The notes beneath the pieces were generated by a model, which was not told where the DNA came from, made no database searches, and saw only the letters and a program-made list of their open reading frames with translations. Positions 1 through 8,496 of a DNA stretch of 64,000 bases are shown in pieces. Position numbers and translations under genes: made by a program. The stretch's first letter is position 1. Each line of letters starts with the position of its first letter. Source of the DNA: Pontixanthobacter luteolus (lineage in GTDB: Bacteria; Pseudomonadota; Alphaproteobacteria; Sphingomonadales; Sphingomonadaceae); contig NZ_WTYP01000002.1 of the NCBI RefSeq assembly GCF_009828095.1, positions 439,001-503,000 on the forward strand. The letters are read 5' to 3'.

Positions 1-1
1 G

Positions 2-502
2 ACCGCGGTCGGCGGCTGGATCCTTTTCCGCATCGTGGCACTCGCAATTCTCCAGTTTTTCGCCGACGAGATCGTGCTGGCGGTGGAGCAAAAGCATTTC
101 CCGGAGCACGTGGGCCGCGCAAGGACCCTTGCGTGGAGCGAGGAGCTGCGCAACAGCCTCCGGTCTATCGGCCGTGCCATTGCAGTCAATTTGGCGGCTT
201 TGGTGGTGGCGATTCCGCTGTTCTTCACCGCTATCGGGCCTGCGATCGTGTTCTGGGCCGCGAATGGCTGGCTGCTGGGCCGCGAATTGCAGGATATGGT
301 GTGGCTGCGTCACCGCCATGCGCCATCTGACAAACCGCCGCTCGGCAAAATGGAAAGATTTGCGCTTGGAGGGATCGTAACCGCAATCCTGGCCATACCC
401 TTTGTCAATTTTCTCGGGCCAGTGATCGGCGCTGCAAGTGCAGCCCACCTAGTTCACAGCCGCCTCGCATCCCTGCCCCCAGGAGCCAACAATGCCGCGT
501 AG
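2..502 (+). CDS. EI24-domain membrane protein, 5' partial
   Basis: The reading frame is open to the left edge, so the start lies outside the window; 166 residues are visible. They include hydrophobic segments around residues 60-80 and 110-135, an acidic/aromatic stretch near the start and the motif NGWLLGRELQD, which is typical of the C-terminal half of EI24 (CysZ-like/etoposide-induced 2.4) proteins. CysZ is a sulfate permease in gammaproteobacteria; in alphaproteobacteria the family role is not established, so transport is only a guess. A GTG at 35 is an internal in-frame codon, not a convincing start, because coding character continues upstream of it. The end overlaps the next gene by 11 bases, suggesting co-transcription. 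Confidence 0.75.
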   Translation, partial: TAVGGWILFRIVALAILQFFADEIVLAVEQKHFPEHVGRARTLAWSEELRNSLRSIGRAIAVNLAALVVAIPLFFTAIGPAIVFWAANGWLLGRELQDMVWLRHRHAPSDKPPLGKMERFALGGIVTAILAIPFVNFLGPVIGAASAAHLVHSRLASLPPGANNAA

Positions 503-938
503 TTTCCGTGCCTGCCTCACTATCGCCCTCATCCCGCTGCTGGGGGCGTGCGCCGCGACCGCGATTCCGCCCGCAACCTCGGGCTCCAGCAATTCAGCCA
601 ATCGGCCAGGTGTGCGCAGTGCGCCGCCGCCGCAGGTTGCACCGGCCCCATCAACCGGCAGCTTCCGCGCACCCCGCGTCATGAATAACCGGGGTTTGGA
701 AAGCGTGATCGGTGCAAACTCTGCGGGGTTGGAGCGGCAGTTCGGACCAGCGCGCCTAAACGTCATAGAAGGCGACGTGCGCAAGCTGCAATTCGGCGGC
801 GAGGCTTGCGTGCTCGACGTCTATCTCTATCCGCTCAGCCCCGGTGCAGAGCCGACCGCGACCTATGTCGATGCAAGGCGCGCAAGCGATGGGCTGGATG
901 TAGACAGGTCAGCCTGCGCCGCCGCCCTCAAGCGCTGA
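492..938 (+). CDS. small putative lipoprotein, unknown function
   Basis: 148 residues beginning with a basic start, a hydrophobic run and a lipobox-like LLGACA, so the mature protein probably starts at Cys20 and is attached to a membrane. A Pro/Ser/Ala-rich linker (about residues 25-60) leads to a compact C-terminal domain with two cysteines (EACVLDVYLYPL and SACAAAL). The later part, from NRGLESVIGANSAGL to the end, resembles small periplasmic proteins found in Erythrobacteraceae, but I cannot assign a function. It overlaps the upstream EI24 gene by 11 bases and is likely in the same transcript. Confidence 0.7.
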   Translation: MPRSFRACLTIALIPLLGACAATAIPPATSGSSNSANRPGVRSAPPPQVAPAPSTGSFRAPRVMNNRGLESVIGANSAGLERQFGPARLNVIEGDVRKLQFGGEACVLDVYLYPLSPGAEPTATYVDARRASDGLDVDRSACAAALKR

Positions 939-1012
939 GACTGGCTCGCTAACGCGAATTTAAGGGTATTCTGGCAGGCAATTCGGAACCGAAAACAGAG
1001 GTTTCGAAAACA

Positions 1013-1954
1013 ATGAGTGTCCAATTCGCCGATCTGGCCAAAAATGTATCCGCCGATGGTCATGTGTCACCGGAAGAACTGCTCGCGCTGCGCCGGCTCG
1101 GCTGGGGCGACGGGAAGATTCACCGCGGCGAAGCAGAAGCAATTTTCGCGATCAATCAGGTCATGGAAAATCCGAACACGGAATGGACCGACTTTTTCGT
1201 CGAAGCGCTGGCCGAATTCGTCCTCAATGGCACCGAGCCGCGCGGCTATGTCGATGAAGCCGAAGCCGAATGGCTGATCGGCGCGCTGGATCAGGACGGG
1301 CGGCTGGAATCCATGGCGGAACTGGAATTGCTGGTTCACGTGATGGAGCGTGCCGGAAATGTACCCGACAGGCTCAAGCATTATGCGCTGGCTCAGGTCG
1401 AGAAAGCTGTCCTGACCGGTACCGGGCCAACTCGCTGCGGTGGCGAATTGTCGGATACGCACATTTCGGCGGCCGAATGCAGTATCATTCGCCGGATCGT
1501 TTTCGCCAGCGGCGGGCACGGGCCAGCGGCGGTCAGCCGCCATGATGCAGAAATGCTGTTCCGCCTCAAAGACGAGACGTTGGCCGAAGCGAACGATCCG
1601 GCTTGGGATGCGCTGTTTATCGACAGCGTCGCAAATTACCTCAAGGGGTTCCACCTATCAAACGCCCAGCTTGACCATGCGCGGATGAAGGAACTTGAAG
1701 CGTTCGTCGCAGACAACAGGGCAAGCGTAGGCCGCTTCATGGGCGCCATGGCACGTGAACTCCCGCAGGTACGAAACCATTTCGGGAAGGTGTTCGGCAA
1801 GAATGCTGCGGGAACCCGTTATGCCGAAGCGCAAGCTGCCGGCAATCTGGTTACCGACAACGAGAATTCATGGCTTGAAAAAATGATCGATGCCGACGGC
1901 GAAGTTGACGATCTCGAAAGAGCGCTTCTGGCACGGATCACTGCCGAGGCCTGA
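1013..1954 (+). CDS. acidic repeat protein of unknown function (TerB/EF-hand-like)
   Basis: 313 residues, acidic and soluble, with no signal peptide. Three D/DG-type loops are visible (SADGHVSPEEL near residue 14, DQDGRLESMAEL near 98, DADGEVDDLERAL near 294). There are also two related helical units: EWTDFFVEALAEFVLNG near residue 60 and AWDALFIDSVANYLKG near 200. This suggests an internal duplication. The loops recall EF-hands or the acidic turns of TerB-like proteins, but I do not recognise a named family. It follows a 74-bp gap and converges on the suf operon; the space at its 3' end holds a short hairpin. Confidence 0.75.
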   Translation: MSVQFADLAKNVSADGHVSPEELLALRRLGWGDGKIHRGEAEAIFAINQVMENPNTEWTDFFVEALAEFVLNGTEPRGYVDEAEAEWLIGALDQDGRLESMAELELLVHVMERAGNVPDRLKHYALAQVEKAVLTGTGPTRCGGELSDTHISAAECSIIRRIVFASGGHGPAAVSRHDAEMLFRLKDETLAEANDPAWDALFIDSVANYLKGFHLSNAQLDHARMKELEAFVADNRASVGRFMGAMARELPQVRNHFGKVFGKNAAGTRYAEAQAAGNLVTDNENSWLEKMIDADGEVDDLERALLARITAEA

Positions 1955-1981
1955 TCCCGCCTGAGGGGCCTTTTCGGCCGA

Positions 1982-2341
1982 TCAGACCATAAAGCTTTCG
2001 CCGCAGCCGCAGGCACCCTTGGCATTCGGGTTTTCGAACGTGAATCCAGCAGTGAAGTCGTCTTCCACCCAGTCCATCACGGACCCGACCAGATATAACA
2101 CACTGGCCCCATCAATGTAGAATGTGCCGCCAGGGGTTTCGATCTTCTCATCGAATTTCGCCTCCTCGGTCACGTAGTCGACAGAATAGGCAAGTCCCGA
2201 ACAGCCGCGCCGCGGGGTTGAAAGCTTGACGCCGATAGCATCAGCGGGCGCTTTGGACATCAGGTCGGCGATCCGTGCCTCTGCCCCTTCGGTCAGGGTC
2301 ACAGCTGCCGGAATTTGGCGAGTTTTCGTATCGGCCATCAT
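1982..2341 (-). CDS. sufA: SufA, A-type iron-sulfur carrier of the SUF operon
   Basis: 119 residues of the HesB/IscA/SufA family. It carries Fe-S clusters from the SufBCD scaffold to apoproteins in the cytoplasm. The three family cysteines are visible: one in the RRGCSGLAY segment near residue 68 and two in the C-terminal GACGCGESF. It is the last gene of the minus-strand suf operon and its ATG overlaps the sufT stop as ATGA (2338-2341). A second A-type carrier gene lies at 34464, so this cell has at least two; the operon position makes this copy the dedicated SUF carrier. Confidence 0.93.
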   Translation of the reverse strand: MMADTKTRQIPAAVTLTEGAEARIADLMSKAPADAIGVKLSTPRRGCSGLAYSVDYVTEEAKFDEKIETPGGTFYIDGASVLYLVGSVMDWVEDDFTAGFTFENPNAKGACGCGESFMV

Positions 2342-2835
2342 AGCATCCCCAGTTCGAGCCGCGCCTCGTCACTCATTTTCTGCGGGTCCCAAGGCGGATC
2401 CCACACGAGATTGACCTCTGCATCGCGCACGCCGGGCACCGATGCTGCGCGCAATTCCACTTCGCCCGGCATGGATTCGGCAACCGGACAATTCGGGGTG
2501 GTCAGCGTCATGTTGACGACCACGTCGCATTCATCATCCACTTCCACGCCGTAAATCAGGCCGAGATCGTAAATGTTCACCGGAATTTCCGGGTCGTAGA
2601 TTTCTTTCAGCGCCGCGATCACCGCATCGTGCAGTTCTCCGCCCGGTTCGCCCGCAGCAACCGTCTCCGGCTTTTTCTGCAGGAAGCCTTCAAGATAGTC
2701 ACGCTTGCGTTCCAGCTTTTCGCCCATGCTTTCATCGGCGACATCGGCGGAGGGCACCGCATCTTCCACCCGCGCACGGCGCGGAGCCGAAACGGCTTCG
2801 ACTTCTTCGACTTCTATCTTGCGCTCTTCGTTCAT
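2338..2835 (-). CDS. sufT: SufT, MIP18/DUF59 Fe-S assembly protein
   Basis: 165 residues. An N-terminal charged extension (about residues 1-65) precedes a DUF59/MIP18 domain with DAVIAALKEIYDPEIPVNIYDLGLIYG and a TTPNCPVAESMPGEV motif that holds the conserved Cys. This family helps Fe-S cluster maturation or transfer (SufT in SUF operons). It overlaps sufA by four bases and shares one base with sufS (TAATG), so the three are translationally coupled. Confidence 0.92.
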   Translation of the reverse strand: MNEERKIEVEEVEAVSAPRRARVEDAVPSADVADESMGEKLERKRDYLEGFLQKKPETVAAGEPGGELHDAVIAALKEIYDPEIPVNIYDLGLIYGVEVDDECDVVVNMTLTTPNCPVAESMPGEVELRAASVPGVRDAEVNLVWDPPWDPQKMSDEARLELGML

Positions 2836-4052
2836 TATCCGAAGATCCTCTTGGTTCTCTCGATACCACGCAGCAATGCGTCGATATCGCTTTCGTCACT
2901 ATACAATCCGAAACTCGCCCGCGCTGTGGCCGGAACGCCCAGATGGTCCATCAGCGGCTGCGCGCAGTGATGGCCGGCGCGGATCGCGACATTCTCTTCA
3001 TCCAATATGGTGCCGAGATCGTGCGGGTGAACCCCCTCCATCTCGAACGAGACGATACCGGCGGTCTTTTCAGGACCGAACAGGCGGATTGAATTGATTG
3101 ATCGCAGTTCCGCCTGCAGCTTCGCCGCCAGCGCGCTTTCATGCGCGAACAGGTCTTCCATGCCCAGTGCATCGACGTAATCGATCGCTGCATGCAAGGC
3201 GACCGCCTCGGTGATCATCGGCGTCCCTGCCTCGAACCGCTGCGGCGGCGGGGCATAGGTTGTTTTTTCGAAAGTCACGCGGTCGATCATCGCGCCGCCG
3301 CCTTGCCACGGGGGCATCGCGTCGAGGATTTCCTCGCGCGCCCACAGCACGCCGATACCCGTGGGTCCGTAAAGCTTATGCGCCGACAGGACGTAGAAAT
3401 CGCAGCCCAGTTCCTGCATATTCAGCCGCATCCGGGGCGCTGCCTGGCAGCCATCCAGCAGCAGCTTTGCACCAACCGCATGGGCCAGGCTAGCAGCGCG
3501 CTTCGCGGCCAGAATCGAACCCAGCACGTTCGAGACATGGGCGAGGGCCACGATCTTGTGCTGCGGTGTAAGCATCTGCTCCATCGCATCCAGATCGATC
3601 AGACCATCCTCGGTCAGCGGGCAAACATCGATTTCAGCGCCGGTGCGCTGCGCGACCATCTGCCACGGCACGATGTTGGAATGATGTTCCAGCTGGCTGA
3701 GCATGATGCGGTCGCCGGCTGAAAGATTTTGCCCGCCCCAGCTTTGCGCGACCAGATTGATGCCTTCGGTTGCGCCGCGAACGAACACGATTTCGTTTTC
3801 GCTTCTCGCACCGATGAAACCTGCTGTGCGGCGGCGGGCTGCTTCGTAAGCCAGCGTCATTTCGGCAGAGCGCGAGTACACGCCGCGGTGCACCGTCGCA
3901 TAATCGCGGCCCAGCGCATTGCTCATCGCGTCGATCACCGCCTGCGGTTTCTGCGCGGTGGCCGCTGTATCCAGATAATGCCAAGGCTTCCCGTTCGCGG
4001 TCATCATGCCGGGAAAATCAGCTTTGCGGGTCAGTGTTTGCGCGTCGCTCAC
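2835..4052 (-). CDS. sufS: SufS cysteine desulfurase
   Basis: 405 residues, full length for a group II (SufS/CsdA-type) PLP-dependent desulfurase. It mobilises sulfur from cysteine for Fe-S cluster assembly. The PLP lysine is in VLSAHKLYGPTG (near residue 228) and the active-site cysteine in RAGHHCAQPLM (near 362). ATGA overlap with sufD upstream (4049-4052) and TAATG junction with sufT downstream. No sufE or sufU partner is in the window, so the sulfur acceptor must be encoded elsewhere. Confidence 0.96.
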   Translation of the reverse strand: MSDAQTLTRKADFPGMMTANGKPWHYLDTAATAQKPQAVIDAMSNALGRDYATVHRGVYSRSAEMTLAYEAARRRTAGFIGARSENEIVFVRGATEGINLVAQSWGGQNLSAGDRIMLSQLEHHSNIVPWQMVAQRTGAEIDVCPLTEDGLIDLDAMEQMLTPQHKIVALAHVSNVLGSILAAKRAASLAHAVGAKLLLDGCQAAPRMRLNMQELGCDFYVLSAHKLYGPTGIGVLWAREEILDAMPPWQGGGAMIDRVTFEKTTYAPPPQRFEAGTPMITEAVALHAAIDYVDALGMEDLFAHESALAAKLQAELRSINSIRLFGPEKTAGIVSFEMEGVHPHDLGTILDEENVAIRAGHHCAQPLMDHLGVPATARASFGLYSDESDIDALLRGIERTKRIFG

Positions 4053-4816
4053 ACTGCATCTCCATCCAGTTCTGCAAGCGTATCGTCGAGCATTTTCTGG
4101 CGAATATCGTCATCGGCGATATTCTCGAATGCATCGCCGATAAAGGCCTGGATCAGCAGCTTGCGGGCAATTTGCGGCGGGATGCCCCGGGCCGCCATGT
4201 AATAGCTGGCCTGTTCATCGAGCTGGCCGATGGCTGCACCGTGTGCGCACAGAACATCGTCCGCAAAAATTTCGAGTTCGGGCTTGGTGTTGGCCGAGGC
4301 CCCTTTTTCGAGCAGGATCGCACGGAAATTCTGCGCCGCATCGGTTTTCTGCGCATCACGTGCAACCTCGATCCGGCCCAGAAAATTACCCGTTGCCCGG
4401 CCCCACTGCACCGCACGCACCACCTGATTGGACGTGGCGTTGGGGTGTGCGTGGATTGTCCGGGTGACGAATTCCTGCACTTTGTCGCCGCCGCCTATGG
4501 TTACGCCGCCGAATTCAAAATGCGCGCCTTCGCCGAGCGTCACTTCCACTTCGACGCGCTGGAATTTCCCGCCCGCGATCATGTGGAACGCCTCGAAGCG
4601 TCCGCCTTCACCAACGTGCACCCGCAAACGGTCGACCATTCCTGGCGCGGCATCGCCGGAATTGTGGATCTGGTATTCGCTACGTGTTTCGCCAGCAGGC
4701 ACGTCGATCGTGCGCCAGTGATTGATCGCTGCCGCATCCGCATGGCGGAGATACTCGCCATCCGAATAACGCCAATCCTCGTCGCGCGTCGTGGGGAGAG
4801 TTGCTGCTTCCGCCAT
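4049..4816 (-). CDS. sufD: SufD, subunit of the SufBCD scaffold
   Basis: 255 residues of the SufB/SufD family, with the characteristic DDVLCAHGAAIGQLDEQASYYMAARG block near residues 188-216; the His in CAHG is conserved in SufD. It pairs with SufB and the SufC ATPase in the cytoplasmic scaffold complex. It is much shorter than gammaproteobacterial SufD (about 420 residues) because the N-terminal region is reduced; I believe short forms of this kind occur in related alphaproteobacteria. The start overlaps the sufC stop by one base (TGATG). Confidence 0.93.
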   Translation of the reverse strand: MAEAATLPTTRDEDWRYSDGEYLRHADAAAINHWRTIDVPAGETRSEYQIHNSGDAAPGMVDRLRVHVGEGGRFEAFHMIAGGKFQRVEVEVTLGEGAHFEFGGVTIGGGDKVQEFVTRTIHAHPNATSNQVVRAVQWGRATGNFLGRIEVARDAQKTDAAQNFRAILLEKGASANTKPELEIFADDVLCAHGAAIGQLDEQASYYMAARGIPPQIARKLLIQAFIGDAFENIADDDIRQKMLDDTLAELDGDAV

Positions 4817-5559
4817 CAGGCCGCCACCGCTTCGTAACCTTCGTTTTCAAGCTGCAGCGCCAGTTCCGGGCCGCCAGTTTTAACGATGCGGCCATTGGCA
4901 AGAACGTGCACCTTGTCCGGTTTCACATAGTCGAGCAGGCGCTGGTAATGCGTGATCAAGAGAACGGCTTTGTCGGGCGCACGCATGATGGCATTGATCC
5001 CGTCGCCAACCGTGCGCAGCGCATCGATATCGAGACCGCTATCGGTTTCGTCGAGGACCGCGAATTTCGGGTCGAGAATGCCCATCTGGACCATCTCGGC
5101 GCGCTTCTTCTCTCCGCCGGAAAAGCCGACATTCACCTGCCGCTTGAGCATTTCCATATCAAGCTTGAGCAGCGCGGCTTTTTCTTTTGCCAGCTTCAGG
5201 AACTCACCACCCGACAAGGGCTCTTCACCGCGCGCGGCGCGCTGCGCGTTGAGCGCCTCGCGCAGGAACTGAACATTGGAAACGCCGGGGATTTCGACCG
5301 GATACTGGAAACCCAGAAACAGGCCCGCCGCCGCGCGTTCGTGTGGTTCCAAGTCCAGCAGATCGACACCGTTGAAGCTGACCGAACCTGCGGTCACTTC
5401 ATACCCGGGACGGCCGCCCAGGATATACGACAGCGTCGATTTACCGGCGCCGTTGGGCCCCATGATCGCGTGCACTTCACCCGCGCCGACTTCTAGCGTC
5501 AGGCCCTTGAGGATTTCGGTATCGCCGACATTGGCGTGGAGGTTTTCAATTTTCAGCAT
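4816..5559 (-). CDS. sufC: SufC, ABC-type ATPase of the SUF system
   Basis: 247 residues, a soluble ABC ATPase that drives cluster assembly on SufB/SufD. Visible motifs are Walker A GPNGAGKST (near residue 35), the signature VGFSGGEKKRAEMVQM (near 145) and Walker B FAVLDETDSGLD (near 168), where the DE-T-DSGLD form is typical of SufC. The SufC Q-loop region follows LGFQYPVEIPGV. A 36-bp gap separates it from the DUF559 gene upstream. Confidence 0.97.
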   Translation of the reverse strand: MLKIENLHANVGDTEILKGLTLEVGAGEVHAIMGPNGAGKSTLSYILGGRPGYEVTAGSVSFNGVDLLDLEPHERAAAGLFLGFQYPVEIPGVSNVQFLREALNAQRAARGEEPLSGGEFLKLAKEKAALLKLDMEMLKRQVNVGFSGGEKKRAEMVQMGILDPKFAVLDETDSGLDIDALRTVGDGINAIMRAPDKAVLLITHYQRLLDYVKPDKVHVLANGRIVKTGGPELALQLENEGYEAVAA

Positions 5560-5595
5560 CAGTTTTTTCTCGTAAATTCTTGGTGTTCGCCGCGC

Positions 5596-6081
5596 TCAGT
5601 ACCGGCTGCGGTGGTGTAGGCCGTCGTCGCGGCGTTTGGGTGCGCGCCCCGGCTTCTCGAAGGGCTGGTTCAACTCTTCCAGGATCGCTTCCTTGATCGG
5701 TTCGAGATCGCCCATCACCTCTTCCGCTGTGAAGCGCATGATGCGCACGCCGACTTCTTTCAGTTTGCGGTCGGACAGTTCCTCGATGGTTTTCTCCGCC
5801 TCCGTCTCGCCAGAGATTTCGACCACCAGCCAGCGGGTCTTGCAGGCAAAATCGACCACGGACGAGCCCATCACCACTTCGCGCTGGAAGCTGAAATTGC
5901 CAACGCCCTTTTTGTCCAGCAGGCTCCACATGCGCTTGTGCGCCTCGCTCGGGTGCCGTTTGTTGAAACGCGCACGGTCATGCAATTTGTCCTTGCGCGC
6001 TTCAGATACATTCCAGCTGGCGGTCTTGTCGGACTTGGCTGCATCGGACGTGCCGAGGGAGAGTTTCTTACGTTCGGTCAT
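5596..6081 (-). CDS. DUF559-domain protein, Vsr-like endonuclease fold
   Basis: 161 residues. The N-terminal 35 residues are basic and rich in Lys/Ser. The rest matches DUF559, a family related to very-short-patch-repair (Vsr) nucleases: an RRHP/SEAHKRMW-type helix, then FQREVVMGSSVVDFACKTRWLVVEISG, which carries the D...E pattern of a PD-(D/E)XK-like core, and GVRIMRFTAEEVMGDLE. Activity is inferred from the family only. It sits inside the suf operon, coupled to the lipoprotein gene by ATGA (6078-6081) and 36 bp before sufC, an unexpected place for a nuclease-like gene. Confidence 0.8.
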   Translation of the reverse strand: MTERKKLSLGTSDAAKSDKTASWNVSEARKDKLHDRARFNKRHPSEAHKRMWSLLDKKGVGNFSFQREVVMGSSVVDFACKTRWLVVEISGETEAEKTIEELSDRKLKEVGVRIMRFTAEEVMGDLEPIKEAILEELNQPFEKPGRAPKRRDDGLHHRSRY

Positions 6082-6428
6082 TTCTTCTCAACCTGAAAGG
6101 CGCCCTCTGAGATCGTCTCTTTGGATCCGTTAAAACAATAGGCGTACCAGACAATATCTTCGCTTGTTGATGTGTCGGAAACCCCTGCGAGTTCAACTCC
6201 GTCGCACGAAGGGCGATCCGCAATCAGAGCCAACGCAGAGTCGGCTTTTGTATTTGCCCTGCCGAATGCAATTGGCCCTATCCGTTGGTACATTTCAGGA
6301 AAACCTTGTTGCTCAATCGGCAAGAATGCGTCTGAGGCGTTCTCCTTCTTTGCGTCTGGTGCGTCCATGCAGGCTTGCAAACCGAACATCGAGAATGTCA
6401 AAGCCGCTAAGTTCAAAGCTCTGGTCAC
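6078..6428 (-). CDS. small lipoprotein of unknown function inside the suf operon
   Basis: 116 residues starting at a GTG that overlaps the sufB stop (GTGA, 6425-6428). It has a short signal peptide with a lipobox-like LQAC, so Cys20 is the likely lipidation site, followed by a charged linker and a small domain containing two more cysteines (RPSCDGVEL and WYAYCFNG). No family is recognised. Base composition is lower in GC than in the flanking suf genes: a hand count over 6121-6300 gives 91 of 180 G+C. With the DUF559 gene it forms a two-gene insertion between sufB and sufC. Confidence 0.65.
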   Translation of the reverse strand: MTRALNLAALTFSMFGLQACMDAPDAKKENASDAFLPIEQQGFPEMYQRIGPIAFGRANTKADSALALIADRPSCDGVELAGVSDTSTSEDIVWYAYCFNGSKETISEGAFQVEKK

Positions 6429-7966
6429 CCGACGCTCCCTTCGAGCGAGATTGCCAGAAGCTTCTGCGCTTCGACCGCAAACTCCATTGGCAGTTCCTTG
6501 AGCACTTCCTTGGCAAAGCCGTTGACGATCAGCGCCACGGCTTCTTCTTCGCCCAGTCCGCGCTGCATGGCGTAGAACAGCTGATCATCGCTGATCTTGC
6601 TGGTGGTGGCTTCGTGTTCGATCTGCGCGGTCGGGTTCTTGACCTCGATATAGGGGACCGTGTGCGCGCCGCATTTGTCACCCAGCAGCAAACTGTCGCA
6701 CTGGGTGAAATTGCGGACATTGTCTGCATTGGCGCCCACGCGGACGAGCCCGCGATAGGTGTTGTCCGATTTGCCCGCAGAGATGCCTTTGGAAATGATC
6801 GTGCTGCGGCTGCCCTTGCCGTTATGGATCATCTTGGTGCCGGTATCGGCCTGCTGGTAATTGTTGGTCACCGCGACCGAGTAGAACTCGCCCACGCTGT
6901 CTTCGCCGTTGAGCACACAGGAGGGGTATTTCCACGTCACCGCGCTGCCGGTTTCCACCTGGGTCCAGCTGACCTTGCTGCGGGCACCCTGACACAGAGC
7001 GCGCTTGGTCACGAAGTTGTAGATCCCGCCCTTGCCCTCCGCATCGCCGGGATACCAGTTCTGGACGGTCGAATATTTGATTTCGGCATCGTCCATCGCA
7101 ACCAGTTCGACCACGGCGGCGTGAAGCTGGTTTTCATCGCGCATTGGCGCGGTGCAGCCTTCAAGGTAAGATACGTAACTGCCTTTTTCGGCGACGATCA
7201 GCGTACGTTCGAACTGTCCGGTATTCTCCGCGTTGATGCGGAAATAGGTGGAAAGCTCCATCGGGCAGCGCACCCCCTCGGGGATGTAAACAAAGGTACC
7301 ATCCGAAAAGACTGCGCAATTGAGAGTGGCGAAGTAATTGTCGCGCTGCGGCACGACCTTGCCGAGCCATTTCCTCACCAGATCGGGATATTCGCGAATT
7401 GCCTCTGAAATACTGCGGAAAATGACCCCGGCAGCTTCCAGCTCCTTGCGGAATGTGGTTGCGACGCTGACGCTGTCGAACACTGCGTCGACCGCGACCT
7501 TGCGCGCGCCTTCGACCCCGGCGAGCACTTCCTGCTCTGCCAGCGGAATGCCCAGCTTGTCGTAAACGCGCTTGATCTCCGGATCGAGCTCGTCGAGCGA
7601 TTCCAGCTTCGGCTTCAGCTTCGGCTCGGCGTAGTAATACGCATCCTGGTAGTCGATCTTGGGATAGCCGAGCTTTGCCCAGTCCGGTTCTTCCATGTCC
7701 TGCCACAGGCGGAACGCCTTCAGCCGCCAGTCGAGCATCCACTCGGGCTCTTCCTTCTTGGCGCTGATGAACCGGACGGTGTCTTCATTCAGTCCCTTGG
7801 GGGCGAAATCCTGTTCGATGTCGCTAGACCAGCCGTGTTCGTAATCGGCCGCTTTCGCAGCCGCATCGCGCGCGGCCTTATCCTGAATTTCCGCGTCCTG
7901 AATGTCAGCCGTGTCGATGCGTCCATCTTTTTGCTGATCGCCGGTAAGTGTCGATTGCTCGTTCAT
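6425..7966 (-). CDS. sufB: SufB, Fe-S cluster scaffold subunit
   Basis: 513 residues. SufB is the scaffold on which the SUF machinery builds clusters, with SufC and SufD. The C-terminal half carries the diagnostic block [19 protein letters not shown] and [10 protein letters not shown], where the QCDSLL cysteine corresponds to the essential sulfur-accepting Cys of E. coli SufB. The frame extends upstream to 8092, but the start is placed at the ATG at 7966, which overlaps the regulator stop as ATGA; the upstream extension would lie over the regulator's own coding sequence. An N-terminal acidic extension of about 40 residues precedes the family core. Confidence 0.95.
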   Translation of the reverse strand: MNEQSTLTGDQQKDGRIDTADIQDAEIQDKAARDAAAKAADYEHGWSSDIEQDFAPKGLNEDTVRFISAKKEEPEWMLDWRLKAFRLWQDMEEPDWAKLGYPKIDYQDAYYYAEPKLKPKLESLDELDPEIKRVYDKLGIPLAEQEVLAGVEGARKVAVDAVFDSVSVATTFRKELEAAGVIFRSISEAIREYPDLVRKWLGKVVPQRDNYFATLNCAVFSDGTFVYIPEGVRCPMELSTYFRINAENTGQFERTLIVAEKGSYVSYLEGCTAPMRDENQLHAAVVELVAMDDAEIKYSTVQNWYPGDAEGKGGIYNFVTKRALCQGARSKVSWTQVETGSAVTWKYPSCVLNGEDSVGEFYSVAVTNNYQQADTGTKMIHNGKGSRSTIISKGISAGKSDNTYRGLVRVGANADNVRNFTQCDSLLLGDKCGAHTVPYIEVKNPTAQIEHEATTSKISDDQLFYAMQRGLGEEEAVALIVNGFAKEVLKELPMEFAVEAQKLLAISLEGSVG

Positions 7967-8388
7967 GCGAGTTCCCGCTGGTTGTCTGTTTGTGCAAGCT
8001 GCGTCAGGCGGATATCCGCCAGCGCGCCGCGCAAAGCCTGGTTCACGATCGGCCAATGTGGCCGCACCGCGCAGTTTTGTTCCAATCCGCAATCATGCGC
8101 CCCGCTGTCGACGCATGCGGTCAGAGCGATGGGGCCTTCGATTGCCTCCACGATATCGGCGAGCGTGATGGCCGCCGCGGGCCGGGCAAGTTGCAGCCCG
8201 CCCTTTGCACCCCGAACCGAGCGCAGCAGTCCTGCTGCGGTAAGCTTGCTGACCACTTTCTGCACTGTTGGGGCCGGCAGCTGGATTTCTTGCGCCAGTT
8301 CGGCCGCCGACACGCGCCCGCCGCCGCAATGGCGTGCGGCTGCCGTCATCGTGACGACGGCGTAATCTGCAAGATTCGATAGGCGCAT
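7963..8388 (-). CDS. Rrf2-family regulator of the suf operon
   Basis: 141 residues: a winged helix at the N-terminus ([18 protein letters not shown], then a recognition segment [17 protein letters not shown]) and a three-cysteine cluster site, C-x7-C-x5-C, near residues 91-105 ([17 protein letters not shown]). This matches the SUF-type Rrf2/IscR-like regulators that sense cluster status through a bound Fe-S cluster. First gene of the suf operon, overlapping sufB by four bases. A dyad lies just upstream (8404-8428) over the predicted transcription start, which fits autoregulation. Binding is inferred, not shown. Confidence 0.93.
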   Translation of the reverse strand: MRLSNLADYAVVTMTAAARHCGGGRVSAAELAQEIQLPAPTVQKVVSKLTAAGLLRSVRGAKGGLQLARPAAAITLADIVEAIEGPIALTACVDSGAHDCGLEQNCAVRPHWPIVNQALRGALADIRLTQLAQTDNQRELA

Positions 8389-8403
8389 TTGCTCAAAAAC
8401 TCT

Positions 8404-8428
8404 AATTCGGACTGATTCGTTCCGATTT
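8404..8428 (-). promoter_or_regulatory. candidate Rrf2 operator upstream of suf operon
   Basis: Inverted repeat with half sites AATTCGGA (8404-8411) and TCCGATTT (8421-8428), seven of eight positions complementary, separated by 9 bases. It lies 16-40 bases upstream of the regulator ATG and covers the start point predicted from the promoter at 8430-8458. The position suits repression by the adjacent Rrf2 protein; this is inference from dyad and placement. Confidence 0.45.
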
Positions 8429-8429
8429 G

Positions 8430-8458
8430 CAGCTAGGGGCGCAAAAGCGGTTCTTCAA
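8430..8458 (-). promoter_or_regulatory. candidate sigma-70 promoter of suf operon
   Basis: On the minus strand TTGAAG (8453-8458) is followed after 17 bases by TAGCTG (8430-8435). The -35 and the spacing are good, the -10 is poor. It would start transcription near 8423, inside the dyad, about 35 bases before the regulator ATG. Confidence 0.35.
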
Positions 8459-8496
8459 GAGCAAAGCCCTTGTTGCGAGTCGTTAGCAATCGAGGG

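Noticed and set aside
1951-1985. hairpin CTGATC...GATCAG with inner GGCC/GGCC between converging genes
   Set aside because: No T-run on either side and a large bulge; a terminator is possible but not supportable.
6164-7408. 414-codon plus-strand open frame opposite sufB
   Set aside because: It is the antisense of sufB, which has full family motifs. Long antisense frames are common in high-GC DNA.
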